This document shows positions 8,626 to 19,072 of a stretch of 64,000 nt of DNA, one piece after another (within the stretch, counting starts at the first letter, position 1; each line of letters begins with the position of its first letter). Source of the stretch: Methanobacteriota archaeon (GTDB taxonomy: Archaea; Methanobacteriota; Methanobacteria; Methanobacteriales; Methanobacteriaceae); assembly GCA_023411115.1 (NCBI GenBank), contig JAEYPF010000018.1, positions 1 through 64,000 on the forward strand, given 5' to 3'. Under the pieces are notes generated by a model. It did not search any database, had not been told where the DNA came from, and was given only the letters and a program-made list of their open reading frames with translations. Both the position numbers and the translations under genes were made by a program.

Positions 8626-8787
8626 ATGTCACTATTAAACGATTTAAAAAAGAAAGCTGAAAAAGAAATAGAAAAACAATCCAAAAGCGGCTTAGGCAAA
8701 AAAGCAAAGTCTGAATTACAAAAAGAAGGTAAAAGTAAGCTTGAAAAACAGGCTAAAAAAGAGCTAAAAAAGATACTTAAAATTTAA
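8626..8787 (+). CDS. Small Lys/Glu-rich helical protein (53 aa)
   Basis: ATG follows AGAAGAGG at a short distance. The product is MSLLNDLKKKAEKEIEKQS followed by similar lysine-rich heptad-like segments ending KKELKKILKI. It has no aromatic residue and looks like one continuous charged helix or coiled coil, which may bind nucleic acid or a partner protein. It ends only 7 bases from the end of the convergent truD gene. No family is recognised. Confidence 0.6.
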   Translation: MSLLNDLKKKAEKEIEKQSKSGLGKKAKSELQKEGKSKLEKQAKKELKKILKI

Positions 8788-8794
8788 CTACTTT

Positions 8795-10060
8795 TTAAAC
8801 AACCTCATTTTTCATTATTTCCCTTAAAACAGCCGTTGCATAGCAGCCCTTTGGAATTGAAAATTCAACAAGAACTCCCTCCCCAGTAGCTTCAGCTGAA
8901 GCGTCCCAAATTTTAAATCTCACTGCGCGCCTCAGCCCATGACTTCCAAGTTTAGGCATTTTAGGGACTATAAACTCTTCTAGAGTAACTCCTTCTTCAT
9001 CCAGAACTCTTTGTTCCATTTCTCCAAGTTTACCGCCTGCAAGCGGAACTTTACTTCCAAAAAGGGGCGCTGTAGGATGAAATTCGAAGCTCTTTATCCT
9101 TTCATAGATGTCATCACCAATTTCATGGACCAAATGCTCTTCATTGTCCACAATTATGTCGCCTTCAACATACGTATCAACCCCAAGTTTTGCCCTTTCG
9201 CTCACTGCTTTATTGAATAAAAATGACTGGTATGCATGGACGAACATTCGTTTTAATGGTTTTGGAAGGCTTTCTATGGCGCGTCTGTAGGAATTTTCAT
9301 CTAAAAAAGAAATATCATCGACTTTTTTCTTTTTCATTTCCTTTAAAAGTGTTTTAAGCATCATCTTTTCATAGCGCATGCTTCCGGGCATGGATTCAAA
9401 TGCTTCTTCAAGTTTTCCTTCATCATACAGTCTTCTTGCTTCCTTAATGTGTTCCGGCTCTTCATCATATGGATTTCCAATATAAGCATCCACTACCTTT
9501 TTTAAATCATTTTCAAGCATTGCTTTTCCAACCAGATGAGTATTTGACCTCTTTTTGCCAAATCTCTGCCAGCCGTAATAATTTGGGACACCTCTTTTTG
9601 AAAGTTCAGCCAGTATTTCATTTGCAACTTCACTATCTGCTTCAGGATCCTCTGTATCCCTTATTAGTAATCTGAATTTGTTTCCTATAAGCTGTCCAAT
9701 CCGTAATTTCTTTTCATTTTGTATAATTTTAAGGATCTCCACTTTATACAGCTTATCCTTCAATTTTTCAATTTCATCAACTTCTGAGTTTGCAACACAC
9801 AACCACTGCCTTGTAACTGCTCTTTTATCTTTCATACCTGCAAAGCCCATTCTCTTTCTGTCGATGTGCAGTTCACGTGCTACATCCAGTACAACCTCGA
9901 GGGTATCCCTTCCAATTTTTTCAATGAAAAACCATGTATTGGGTCCTGTTCCACTTGGTTCAGATTCAGGTATTTCTTCAACGTAAAAGTCTTCATATTT
10001 TGTTCTAATTTTACCGCCAATTCCTTTTTGGCTCGTTATATAAGTTTCAGCATTAAGCAT
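8795..10060 (-). CDS. truD: tRNA pseudouridine(13) synthase TruD
   Basis: Converts U13 of tRNA to pseudouridine. The 421-residue protein has the TruD signature FAGMKDKRAVTRQW near residues 74-87, with the catalytic Asp in KDKRA. It also has NYYGWQRFG and the large insertion domain (about 160-330) typical of archaeal and eukaryotic TruD. GGAGAAAAA precedes the ATG. The C-terminus has the usual FSIPKGCYATAVLREIMK. The gene is monocistronic. Confidence 0.95.
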   Translation of the reverse strand: MLNAETYITSQKGIGGKIRTKYEDFYVEEIPESEPSGTGPNTWFFIEKIGRDTLEVVLDVARELHIDRKRMGFAGMKDKRAVTRQWLCVANSEVDEIEKLKDKLYKVEILKIIQNEKKLRIGQLIGNKFRLLIRDTEDPEADSEVANEILAELSKRGVPNYYGWQRFGKKRSNTHLVGKAMLENDLKKVVDAYIGNPYDEEPEHIKEARRLYDEGKLEEAFESMPGSMRYEKMMLKTLLKEMKKKKVDDISFLDENSYRRAIESLPKPLKRMFVHAYQSFLFNKAVSERAKLGVDTYVEGDIIVDNEEHLVHEIGDDIYERIKSFEFHPTAPLFGSKVPLAGGKLGEMEQRVLDEEGVTLEEFIVPKMPKLGSHGLRRAVRFKIWDASAEATGEGVLVEFSIPKGCYATAVLREIMKNEVV

Positions 10061-10226
10061 GAGTTTTTTCTCCGATTATTTTAAAATATAAACTAGATTT
10101 TTAAAGTAACGACAATTTAAAAAGAGTTTTATTATTTTTCAATGCAACTCAACTATGTTCTACTAGTATGTATTCCTTTATAATATAAATGAAAATAATT
10201 TGATAGATCCTCTATGTATTTTAATC

Positions 10227-11567
10227 TCACCGACGGTCAATTAAACGCTTTGGTCTACCCCTGATCTTATAGAATTCAAGACCCTCTGGGCCAGTAAAAT
10301 TAAATATTACGTTAAAATTGCCATCTGAATATGCTCTAGATAGATCAGGTTTGTATTTAAAGAAACTTTTGAGGAAATTATCTTCAATCAAATCTTTATC
10401 ACAATTATGGGGATCATTACATTCCATGCTAACCCTCATTGTAGTTTCCATTTCATCGCCATAGAGAAATGCTTCATATTCCCCAGTTAAATAGTCCATA
10501 TTGTCCCTTTGAAATACCCCCTGCTCTATATCTACCCTGTTAAATGGGCTTCCAACTACCCGAACAGTTTCTGCTTCACGCTGCGGGTTTAAAATTCGCA
10601 TATGAGTTCTTCCACATGAACATTTATCTCTGCTTACAACCACAGTAGTATCTTCAGTATCATAATTTAAAAGAAGAGTTCCAGTCTTTTCACCAACAGG
10701 TAAAAGAGTTGTAAGGACTATTCCCCCACATTCACCATCATCAACGAAGTTTTTAAGCTGAGGATCGTATACATCAAGGTGCACCAGATCTTCAGGCACG
10801 TGTAAACCCACTTTTTTGTAACATTCCCCGCACATGGTTCCTTCAGTACTTCCATAAGTATTATAAACTGGTACACCCCATATTTCTTCCAAATACGCTC
10901 TTGATTCTTCAGCAAAGCTTTCTCCACCAACAACTAAATGTTTAATACTTGATTCTTGTGTAGATATTCCTTCTGATTCCATTCTCCAAGCAAGGCGCAG
11001 GAGTTTAAATATACTTCCGACTATGCCCGTAGGTTCATAATTTTTGATTATGCGGACTGGAAATGTGCATTTACCCTCAGGAATAATTGCCATCCCTATT
11101 TTTTGGGCTGCAAGAGTCATTGTATTGGCCCCCACATTCATTCCATAGGAAGCGCATACCACAACACGATCTCCTTGACCAAAACCCTGTGATACAAAGG
11201 ATCTGGCATATTTTTCAGCATATCTATTCCAGTCATCCCATGTAAGAAAGAAAGATTTGGGAGTGCCACTTGTTCCACTGGTTTCATGTATTGTAAACAC
11301 TTCATCCCATTCAACACATTTAAACTCGAAAGATTCAGTCTCTGGAGGTTGCTTTTCCCTTAATGTTTTACTGGTTATTATAGGCAGTTCTCTTAAATCT
11401 TCGTGAGATTTAATGTCCTGAGGATTAATACGATTTTCCTTAAACCATTTCCTGTAAAACGGTGAATATTTATAGGCATACTTAACTGTATATCCTATAC
11501 GATCTTCAACAAGGGCATCCAGGTCATCCCTATCCATTGTTTCAATTTTCTCATTGAAATAATTCAT
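10227..11567 (-). CDS. ftsA: Coenzyme F390 synthetase (adenylate-forming enzyme)
   Basis: Joins AMP or GMP to coenzyme F420 to give F390, a response of methanogens to oxygen. The sequence has the adenylate-forming motif ETSGTSGTPKS near residue 95, YNTYGSTEGTMCGE near 240 and a CSCGRTH element, all typical of the phenylacetate-CoA ligase/F390 synthetase branch. A longer in-frame start exists 26 codons upstream. I chose the ATG opening MNYFNEKIETMDRDD because GGGGAT lies just before it and the extra residues look like translated promoter DNA. The product is 446 residues. No neighbouring gene shares its direction closely. Confidence 0.88.
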   Translation of the reverse strand: MNYFNEKIETMDRDDLDALVEDRIGYTVKYAYKYSPFYRKWFKENRINPQDIKSHEDLRELPIITSKTLREKQPPETESFEFKCVEWDEVFTIHETSGTSGTPKSFFLTWDDWNRYAEKYARSFVSQGFGQGDRVVVCASYGMNVGANTMTLAAQKIGMAIIPEGKCTFPVRIIKNYEPTGIVGSIFKLLRLAWRMESEGISTQESSIKHLVVGGESFAEESRAYLEEIWGVPVYNTYGSTEGTMCGECYKKVGLHVPEDLVHLDVYDPQLKNFVDDGECGGIVLTTLLPVGEKTGTLLLNYDTEDTTVVVSRDKCSCGRTHMRILNPQREAETVRVVGSPFNRVDIEQGVFQRDNMDYLTGEYEAFLYGDEMETTMRVSMECNDPHNCDKDLIEDNFLKSFFKYKPDLSRAYSDGNFNVIFNFTGPEGLEFYKIRGRPKRLIDRR

Positions 11568-11917
11568 GAAAATCCCCACACTTGGTAAAATTAATATTAA
11601 TATATGTCCCAATTTACTTATAAGGATTAAATGAATTTTGAGCATATTTAAAATAACATGAGTATATTACTTGAGATGTTAATATAAACCAGAATAAAAA
11701 ATACACTGCATACTGTGGTTTGTTTTTTTAATAATTATTTCATATCCCCGAAATACATTCTCCCATTCATATACTAATTTTTATGCTTTAAATCATCCAT
11801 CATGGCATTACATTCAGTATATCCCGTTATTATTTTATGTTTTAAAATTCATAGATATATTACTAAAAATCAATTTCAAAAACAAATGAATAACGAAATT
11901 CTGGCCTGAGTGTAACC
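11568..11917. other. Divergent promoter region
   Basis: About 350 bases of AT-rich DNA separate the divergent F390 synthetase and P-type ATPase genes. TATA-like stretches occur on both strands (ATATTAATATTAA near 11590 for the left gene, ATAGATATATTACT near 11850 for the right). No small gene or strong structure was found. Confidence 0.4.
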
Positions 11918-14665
11918 ATGAATGATAATAAACCCTCCTCAGAAGAGTTGGACATTTATAAACCATCTCCTGAAGAAGTATACTCTGAACTAAGCACATC
12001 ATTAGATGGTTTAAGCGAAAATGAAATTCAAATAAGGCTTAAAAAATACGGGCCAAATCAAATCGAAGAAGTTAAGAAAACACCATTAATATTCAAGTTT
12101 TTAGAAAATTTTTACAATATTCTTGCTCTACTTTTATGGGCAGCCAGCATACTTGCCTTTATTTCTGGAACTCCCCAACTGGGATTTGCAATTATTGGCG
12201 TAATCATAATAAATGCTCTTTTCAGCTTCTGGCAGGAATATCAGGCAGAAAAAGCGACAGAAGCCCTCAAAAAAATTCTTCCTTCAACTGCAAAGGTAAT
12301 AAGAGAAGGTAAAGAAAGGGAAATTCTTGCAGCAGATTTAGTACCCGGCGACCTGATTGTACTTGAAGAAGGAGACAATATTTCGGCAGATTCAAGATTA
12401 GTAGAAGCATTTCAATTTAAAGTGGATAACTCTACACTTACAGGTGAATCAAGGCCAATACGTAAAACCCCTGAGGGCATGGGCGGTGAAGGTCATTCCT
12501 TTGTTGAGATGCACAACCTTATTTTTGCAGGTACAAGTGTAACGTCAGGCTCTGGGAAAGCTGTAGCTTTTGCAACCGGTAGAAATACAGAATTCAGTAA
12601 AATTGCATCCCTTACACAAACTGTAAAAGAAGTGCCAAGTCCCCTGCAGAAGGAGATAAACAAACTGGCACGGTTAATAGCATTTATAGCTATTTTAATG
12701 GGTATCAGCCTGTTTGGAGTTAATATATTTGTCTTGAATCTTCCATTAACCATTGCATTTCTTTTTGCCATAGGCCTAACAGTTGCAAACGTTCCAGAAG
12801 GTCTTCTCCCCACAGTTACCCTTGCACTTGCTGCAGCTGCCAGAAAAATGGTCAGTCAAAACGCACTGATAAAACGTCTTTCAAGTGTCGAAACCCTCGG
12901 TTCTACCACTATAATCTGTACAGATAAAACAGGGACACTTACCAAAAACGAAATGACTGTTCGTAAAATCTGGATACCCAATGAATTAATTGAAGTAACA
13001 GGGGCGGGATACAAACCTGAGGGTAAATTCCTCCACAATGGCAAGGAAATATCTTATGATGAGATGAAAGAGCTCAAGCTGCTCATGAGGACATCTTCAT
13101 TTTGTAACGATGCCAAGCTAATTAAAGAAGGCGAAAAATGGAAAATACTGGGAGATCCCACAGAAGCATCGTTACTGGTTGCAGCCTACAAAAGCGGTTT
13201 TAATCTCGAAGAAGAGGTAAAAAGGATTCCCAGAATAATTGAGCTTCCATTCGATTCTGTACGAAAATCAATGAGCTCTATACATCAAAAAGAAAATAAA
13301 AAGGTGGCTTATATAAAAGGAGCACCTAAAAAGATAATTTCTTTAAGCAGTCAGATTTCTGAAGATGGAAAAATTCGATCTCTTAGCAATGAAGAGAAAG
13401 AAAAAATAGTTGAAATACATGATGAACTTGCCAAAGAAGGCCTTAGAATACTTGCAATGGCATACAGGAATTTATCAAATGATTTTAATGACTATAGGCC
13501 AGAAACTGTTGAAAAAGACATGATATTTCTTGGAATGATGGCAATGCAGGATCCTCCTCGACCAGAGGTCTATCATGCTGTAGAGCAGTGCCACCGTGCC
13601 GGGATCAGAATTATAATGATAACTGGAGATTATGGGCTTACAGCACGATCCATAGGTGAAGAAATTGGCATTATAAGCGGCGATTGTGAAGTGGTAAAAG
13701 GAAAAGAAATCAGTGAAATGTCAGATGAACAAATCGCGCAACTGCTAAGCTCGGGATGTAACGTTATATTTGCCAGGGCAGTTCCAGAACATAAAATGAG
13801 GATCGCGTCCATCCTTGAGGATAAGGATGAAATCGTGGCCATGACTGGAGACGGTGTAAATGACGCTCCAGCGCTTAGAAAAGCTGATATCGGAGTTGCA
13901 ATGGGAATAACTGGTACTGATGTAGCCAAAGAAGCTTCAGATATGATTTTAACTGATGATAACTTTGCAACAATCGTATCTGCCATAAAAGAAGGAAGAA
14001 CCATTTATGAAAATATAAGAAAGTTCATAACATACATCTTCTCCCACGAAACTGCTGAAATTATTCCATTCGTATTAACAGCCCTGTTTGGCATTCCACT
14101 CCCAATTACAGTTATGCAAATACTTGCAATAGATTTAGGAACAGATACTTTACCTGCAATTGCGCTTGGAAGGGGTCCTCCAGAGTCTGATGTGATGAAA
14201 AGGCCGCCAAGGCCAAGAAAAGAAAGACTTTTGAATTTACCCATTATCCTTAGAGGGTACATATTCCTGGGATTAATTGAAGCAGTTCTTGTAATGTCTG
14301 GATATTTTTGGGTTCTTTACAGCGGTGGATGGCATTTTGGACAGGCACTCCCATTTTCAGACCCATTGTATATTAAAGCAACTACAATAGTCTTCGTTGG
14401 TATAGTAATGGGTCAGATAGGTAACTTACTAACTATTCAGACCACACGGACATCAGTATTTAAAATCGGGATTTTTGCCAACAAATGGATAATAAGAGGT
14501 ATCATATTTGAGGTTGCTATAGTGCTTGCGATTCTATATATACCCCAGTTGCAGAGCATATTCGGAACAACTCCACTTGGAATAACAGAGTGGCTGTATG
14601 TGATCACATTTATTCCAATCATGTTCTTTGCTGATGAATTAAGGAAATATATAATTAGACGGTAA
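11918..14665 (+). CDS. Type II cation-transporting P-type ATPase, Na+/K+-ATPase-like
   Basis: An ATP-driven cation pump of 915 residues. The N-terminal cation-ATPase domain is followed by the M4 motif ANVPEGLLPTVTLAL (PEGL near 293-296), the phosphorylation motif CTDKTGTLTKNEMTV (Asp 336) and GDGVNDAPAL. The stretch from PEGL through SSVETLGST to the phosphorylation site closely resembles Na+/K+-ATPase alpha subunits, so a IIC-like Na+ exporter is favoured, but Ca2+ transport is not excluded. No beta subunit is visible. Its neighbours are potassium transport genes. GAGTG before the ATG is a weak ribosome binding site. Confidence 0.88.
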   Translation: MNDNKPSSEELDIYKPSPEEVYSELSTSLDGLSENEIQIRLKKYGPNQIEEVKKTPLIFKFLENFYNILALLLWAASILAFISGTPQLGFAIIGVIIINALFSFWQEYQAEKATEALKKILPSTAKVIREGKEREILAADLVPGDLIVLEEGDNISADSRLVEAFQFKVDNSTLTGESRPIRKTPEGMGGEGHSFVEMHNLIFAGTSVTSGSGKAVAFATGRNTEFSKIASLTQTVKEVPSPLQKEINKLARLIAFIAILMGISLFGVNIFVLNLPLTIAFLFAIGLTVANVPEGLLPTVTLALAAAARKMVSQNALIKRLSSVETLGSTTIICTDKTGTLTKNEMTVRKIWIPNELIEVTGAGYKPEGKFLHNGKEISYDEMKELKLLMRTSSFCNDAKLIKEGEKWKILGDPTEASLLVAAYKSGFNLEEEVKRIPRIIELPFDSVRKSMSSIHQKENKKVAYIKGAPKKIISLSSQISEDGKIRSLSNEEKEKIVEIHDELAKEGLRILAMAYRNLSNDFNDYRPETVEKDMIFLGMMAMQDPPRPEVYHAVEQCHRAGIRIIMITGDYGLTARSIGEEIGIISGDCEVVKGKEISEMSDEQIAQLLSSGCNVIFARAVPEHKMRIASILEDKDEIVAMTGDGVNDAPALRKADIGVAMGITGTDVAKEASDMILTDDNFATIVSAIKEGRTIYENIRKFITYIFSHETAEIIPFVLTALFGIPLPITVMQILAIDLGTDTLPAIALGRGPPESDVMKRPPRPRKERLLNLPIILRGYIFLGLIEAVLVMSGYFWVLYSGGWHFGQALPFSDPLYIKATTIVFVGIVMGQIGNLLTIQTTRTSVFKIGIFANKWIIRGIIFEVAIVLAILYIPQLQSIFGTTPLGITEWLYVITFIPIMFFADELRKYIIRR

Positions 14666-14787
14666 AAAACACAGTTTTATTCCATATAACACAGTTACTA
14701 CTCCACTAGTCTCATTATCCCGGAGGAAGTTGAACATAAACAAGGATTAAATTTATATGTACTGCTGAAAATCATTAATAAGATATA

Positions 14788-16224
14788 ATGATTGGTCAGT
14801 TAAGAAAAAGGGATTTTTATATAATATCAGAGCAGTTAGGCTTAATAATGATAGGTATTGGTGTAGTAACATTAATACCCCTCATAGTGGCTTTAATCTA
14901 CAATGAAGGTAATTATATCTCTTTTTTAATTCCGTCAGGATTCTCAATTTTAATAGGATATGCCTTCAGAAGATTTTTCAGAGGTAATGCTACAAGAATA
15001 GGGCTTAAACATGGAATGATGATAGCTGCAATTGCCTGGCTTTGGGCAGCGTTAATTGGAAGTCTTATATTAATGCAGGCTACCCATATCAACTTTTTAA
15101 ATGCTTATTTTGAAAGCATGTCTGCATGGACTGGAAGCGGTCTTTCAATATTTACAAACGTTGAAGCACTTCCAAATTCCATTCTGTTTTTGCGAAGTAT
15201 TGAACAATGGATTGGAGGTCTTGGTGTTGTAATTGTAGTTATTGGTATACTTATAAGGCCAGGTACAGCAGCAGCAAGATTATATAAGTCTGAAGCACGG
15301 GAAGAAAAGATTAAACCCAGCATACTGGGAACAGTGAAAACTATCTGGTGGATTTACATTTTTTACACTGCTCTGGGAATTATTCTATATGTTATTGCAG
15401 GAATGTCCATTTTCGATGCCATCAATAATACATTTACCAATCTGTCCACAGGCGGAATGTCAGTAAGAAACGATAATATAGGGGCCTACAACAGTGCTTT
15501 TATTTATATAATAACGATATTTTTAATGTTCATAGGTGGAACAAGTTTCCTTGTTCATTATAAAGCGTTAAAGGGTAAAACCAAGGATGTCTTAAAAGAT
15601 ATACAATTCCAGGCTATGTTACTTATAATTTCTATATTTTCTATACTTTTAATTATTAATGCAAAATTTGTACCTATTGAAGCTGTTTTTAATGTTGTAT
15701 CAGCACTTTCTTGTACTGGATCTAGTATTTCTCCATTGAATACAATGATTGCATGGCCTGATTATGCCAAAATAATTCTTATGGCATGTATGATAATAGG
15801 TGGTGCAGCTGGTTCTACAGCAGGAGCATTAAAAATAATCAGGATAGTTACAGCTTTAAAAGGAGTTTACTGGGAGATTTTAAGGGTAGTAGCCCCTGCG
15901 GGATCTGTTATACCGCGTAAAATTGCCAATAAAGTAGTTTCTGATGTAGAACTTAAAGAAGCTGGATCTTATGTGTTTATCTATTTCCTTTTCATGTTTG
16001 TAAGCTGGCTTGTCTTTGTACAGTATGGATATGACGCTCTAAACTCATTATATGAAATTGCTTCAGCACAGGGAAACGTTGGGCTTTCAATGGGAATTAC
16101 ATCTCCAACAATGCCTCAAATTCCACAGGCATTCCTGATATTCAATATGTGGATTGGAAGAATTGAAATAATTCCTGTGCTTGTTTTAATAAGAGCATCT
16201 TTAGGTGTATTTAAGAGATTTTAG
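14788..16224 (+). CDS. trkH: TrkH-family potassium uptake membrane subunit
   Basis: A 478-residue membrane protein of the Trk/Ktr/HKT superfamily. It has the four pore-loop pattern with filter-like segments such as SAWTGSGLS, NLSTGGMSV and SALSCTGSSIS, plus the conserved GGAAGSTAGALK near residue 345. It needs a cytosolic TrkA partner, and one is encoded 3.2 kb downstream beside a second trkH. The start has only a weak ribosome binding site. It follows the Na+/K+-like ATPase by 122 bases, so the two may act together in cation balance. Confidence 0.92.
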   Translation: MIGQLRKRDFYIISEQLGLIMIGIGVVTLIPLIVALIYNEGNYISFLIPSGFSILIGYAFRRFFRGNATRIGLKHGMMIAAIAWLWAALIGSLILMQATHINFLNAYFESMSAWTGSGLSIFTNVEALPNSILFLRSIEQWIGGLGVVIVVIGILIRPGTAAARLYKSEAREEKIKPSILGTVKTIWWIYIFYTALGIILYVIAGMSIFDAINNTFTNLSTGGMSVRNDNIGAYNSAFIYIITIFLMFIGGTSFLVHYKALKGKTKDVLKDIQFQAMLLIISIFSILLIINAKFVPIEAVFNVVSALSCTGSSISPLNTMIAWPDYAKIILMACMIIGGAAGSTAGALKIIRIVTALKGVYWEILRVVAPAGSVIPRKIANKVVSDVELKEAGSYVFIYFLFMFVSWLVFVQYGYDALNSLYEIASAQGNVGLSMGITSPTMPQIPQAFLIFNMWIGRIEIIPVLVLIRASLGVFKRF

Positions 16225-16326
16225 TTTCACTAAAGACATCATGATTGGAAATTTCAAGCCTGATGTATTTTAAGAAAGAATAAAGTTTACATATCTTGTA
16301 AATAATACCTTAACCAAAATAATAAC

Positions 16327-16467
16327 ATGCAAGATGATGGAAAACCAAAAGATCAAAAAAGAATTGAAAGGCGGACAGCAGTTCAAATAATAATTGCATG
16401 CATCATTCTTTTCATATTGGTTGTTATAATAGGTTTTTTACTTCGTACAGGGCCCATATATAAGTAA
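16327..16467 (+). CDS. Small single-pass membrane protein (46 aa)
   Basis: The short frame encodes a charged N-terminus (MQDDGKPKDQKRIERRTAVQ) and then one strongly hydrophobic helix (IIIACIILFILVVIIGFLL) ending RTGPIYK. The charge pattern suggests an N-in, C-out topology. It lies between trkH and the H+-ATPase on the same strand. Small one-helix proteins often regulate P-type ATPases, but that role here is inference. The ribosome binding site is weak and no family is recognised. Confidence 0.55.
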   Translation: MQDDGKPKDQKRIERRTAVQIIIACIILFILVVIIGFLLRTGPIYK

Positions 16468-16627
16468 TTTAATAAAATATTTATTTTTATGTGAGTTTTT
16501 AAAAGAAAAATGTCTTGATTGCATTTATTTGGAATACGACTTAGAGCGATGTGAGTAATAATATATAGTTTCCCAGACTTTTAATAAGCAGAAAATCATA
16601 TTAACGACGCTTAATATAATATAATAT

Positions 16628-19072
16628 ATGATTCAGGGGATTGATGTCCAAGAAGCAAAAAAAATCAAAGCGACGCAACTTATGGAGAAATTAGAATCTA
16701 GTCCTAGCGGTCTCTCCACAAAAGAAGCACAGAAACGGTGCAGGATATGTGGTTTCAATGAAATCGTAGAAGAAAGGGTTAATCCTGTAGTGAAATTTTT
16801 GAAGTTTTTCTGGGGCCCCATTCCGTGGATGATTGAGATCGCACTTATTTTATCGATTTTAATCCAGCACTGGCAGGAATTTATAGTTATACTGGTTTTA
16901 CTGCTTATAAATGGGGGCGTAGGGTTTTATCAGGAAAGTAAAGCCGACAACGCCATTGATCTGCTGAAAGAAAAGTTAGCATATCATGTGCACGCATTAA
17001 GAGATGGAAAATGGGTTGAACTTCCATCAAGAGATGCTGTTCCGGGAGATATAATACGGGTGCACATAGGAGACATTATTCCAGCAGATATTAAACTCAT
17101 TAAAGGCGCTTATATTACAGTAGATGAATCAGCCCTAACTGGAGAATCACTGCCTGTCGATAAAACCATTGAAGATGTTGCATATTCCGGTTCAATTGTA
17201 CAAAGAGGTGAAATGCTTGGGCTAGTTCTTGCAACAGGAATGAATACTTATTTTGGTAAAGCTGCAGAACTCATAGCCGGAGTTAAGCCCAAAAGCCACC
17301 TGGAAGAGGCAGTTGTAAAAATAGGAGATTATCTAATTGTTTTAGACCTTATAATGGTTTCATTCATTTTTATCGCAGGTTTATTCCGCCACCAAAGCTT
17401 TTTTGATATTTTAGGCTTTTCACTGGTACTCACGATTGCATCAATACCTGTAGCGCAGCCTGCAGTGCTTTCTGTTACCATGACAGTAGGTGCTATGGCA
17501 CTTGCAACAAAAAAAGCCATAGTGAGTAAATTAACATCAATCGAAGAAATGGCAGGTATGGATGTACTATTTTCAGATAAAACAGGAACTTTAACCAAAA
17601 ATCAAATCGTAATTGCAGAAATATCCCCCTATGACAAGTTCAGTAAAGAAGATGTTTTATTCTACGCAGGCCTAGCCTCAACAAAAAACGGCGACCCCAT
17701 TGATAAAGCAATATTTGATAAAATTGAAGAGTCAGAAACCCTCAAAAAGAAGATAGAAAAGTATAAAACACTTAAATTTAACCCTTTTGATCCCGTATGT
17801 AAGAGTACAGAGGCCGAAATAGAATATAAAGAAGAATATAAATTTAGCGTATCAAAAGGAGCCCCACAGGTCATTTTATCGCGTTTATCAGATGGTACTG
17901 CCGAAAAAAATGTATGCGGACTGGTAGATCTTTATGCAGAAAAAGGTTACAGGGCTTTAGGCGTTGCAAAAACAGATAAAGAAGGTAAATGGGAATTTAT
18001 AGGCTTAATTACCCTCTATGATGCTCCGAGAAAAACTTCCAAGGGCACCATTGACCAGGCCAAATCCCTTGGAATTGATGTTAAAATGGTAACTGGAGAT
18101 CACATTGCAATTGCCAAGCAAACTGCAAAAGAAATTGGTTTAGGGACAAATATAGAGCTACCTTCATCATTTATAGATAAATCAGACAAAGAAGCGGAAG
18201 AAATAGTGGAAAATGCCAGTGGATTTGCAGAAGTATTTCCAGAACACAAATATAAACTCGTTGAACTCTTACAGGAGAAGGGAAAAATCGTGGGAATGAC
18301 TGGAGACGGGGTTAACGATGCTCCTGCACTTAAAAGAGCTGATGCAGGAATTGCAGTAGCTAGCGCAGTCGATGCAGCTAAATCCGCAGCCGATATTGTA
18401 TTTACAAAACCAGGGCTTTCAGTTATAATAAATGCTATTACAGAAAGCTACAAAATATTTCACAGAATGAAAAGCTACTCCATTTACAGGGTGGCAGAAA
18501 CTATAAGAATACTCATCTTTACAGCTATGATTATACTGATTTTCAATGTTTACCCTGTTACTGCCTTAATGCTGGTCTTAATAGCGCTTTTAGATGATAT
18601 TCCAGTAATGACTATTGCTTATGATAGAACTGAAAAGATAAACAGCCCCCAAAGATGGAACATGTATCAAGTTCTAGGAATGGCAACTTTTCTGGGAATA
18701 TTAGGAGTTTTATCTTCACTAATTCTATTTTACATTGGAATAGATATTTTAAAACTCAGTATACCCGTTCTGCAGTCAATTATCTTTTTGAAGCTGGTTG
18801 TTGCAGGACACCTCACTATGTTTGTGACCCGTAACACTGGTCATTTCTGGTCTGTACGGCCAAGCGGTATTTTCTTCTGGTCAGTCATATTAACAGATGT
18901 CTTTGCTACAGTACTAGTAATGTCAGGAGTATTTTTAGCACCTATTAGCTGGGAACTCGCTCTTTTTATATGGGTTTACTCATTAATAGCCTTCTTGATA
19001 GAGGATTATCTTAAAATTTATTTTGCAAAGGTACTCGATCATACAGGTATAAAATATTTTCAAAAAGGTTAG
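16628..19072 (+). CDS. Plasma-membrane-type (P3A) proton-exporting P-type ATPase
   Basis: An 814-residue H+-ATPase of the fungal and plant PMA type. It has the N-terminal cation-ATPase domain, M4 with SIPVAQPAVLSVTM, the phosphorylation motif FSDKTGTLTKNQ (Asp 317), and TGDGVNDAPALKRADAGIAV with the family-typical SAVDAAKSAADIV. The M6 segment LLDDIPVMTIAYD holds the Asp pair expected for proton transport. It lacks the C-terminal autoinhibitory tail of plant enzymes. It lies between trkH copies, and the membrane potential it creates could drive K+ uptake. No clear ribosome binding site is seen before the ATG. Confidence 0.93.
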   Translation: MIQGIDVQEAKKIKATQLMEKLESSPSGLSTKEAQKRCRICGFNEIVEERVNPVVKFLKFFWGPIPWMIEIALILSILIQHWQEFIVILVLLLINGGVGFYQESKADNAIDLLKEKLAYHVHALRDGKWVELPSRDAVPGDIIRVHIGDIIPADIKLIKGAYITVDESALTGESLPVDKTIEDVAYSGSIVQRGEMLGLVLATGMNTYFGKAAELIAGVKPKSHLEEAVVKIGDYLIVLDLIMVSFIFIAGLFRHQSFFDILGFSLVLTIASIPVAQPAVLSVTMTVGAMALATKKAIVSKLTSIEEMAGMDVLFSDKTGTLTKNQIVIAEISPYDKFSKEDVLFYAGLASTKNGDPIDKAIFDKIEESETLKKKIEKYKTLKFNPFDPVCKSTEAEIEYKEEYKFSVSKGAPQVILSRLSDGTAEKNVCGLVDLYAEKGYRALGVAKTDKEGKWEFIGLITLYDAPRKTSKGTIDQAKSLGIDVKMVTGDHIAIAKQTAKEIGLGTNIELPSSFIDKSDKEAEEIVENASGFAEVFPEHKYKLVELLQEKGKIVGMTGDGVNDAPALKRADAGIAVASAVDAAKSAADIVFTKPGLSVIINAITESYKIFHRMKSYSIYRVAETIRILIFTAMIILIFNVYPVTALMLVLIALLDDIPVMTIAYDRTEKINSPQRWNMYQVLGMATFLGILGVLSSLILFYIGIDILKLSIPVLQSIIFLKLVVAGHLTMFVTRNTGHFWSVRPSGIFFWSVILTDVFATVLVMSGVFLAPISWELALFIWVYSLIAFLIEDYLKIYFAKVLDHTGIKYFQKG

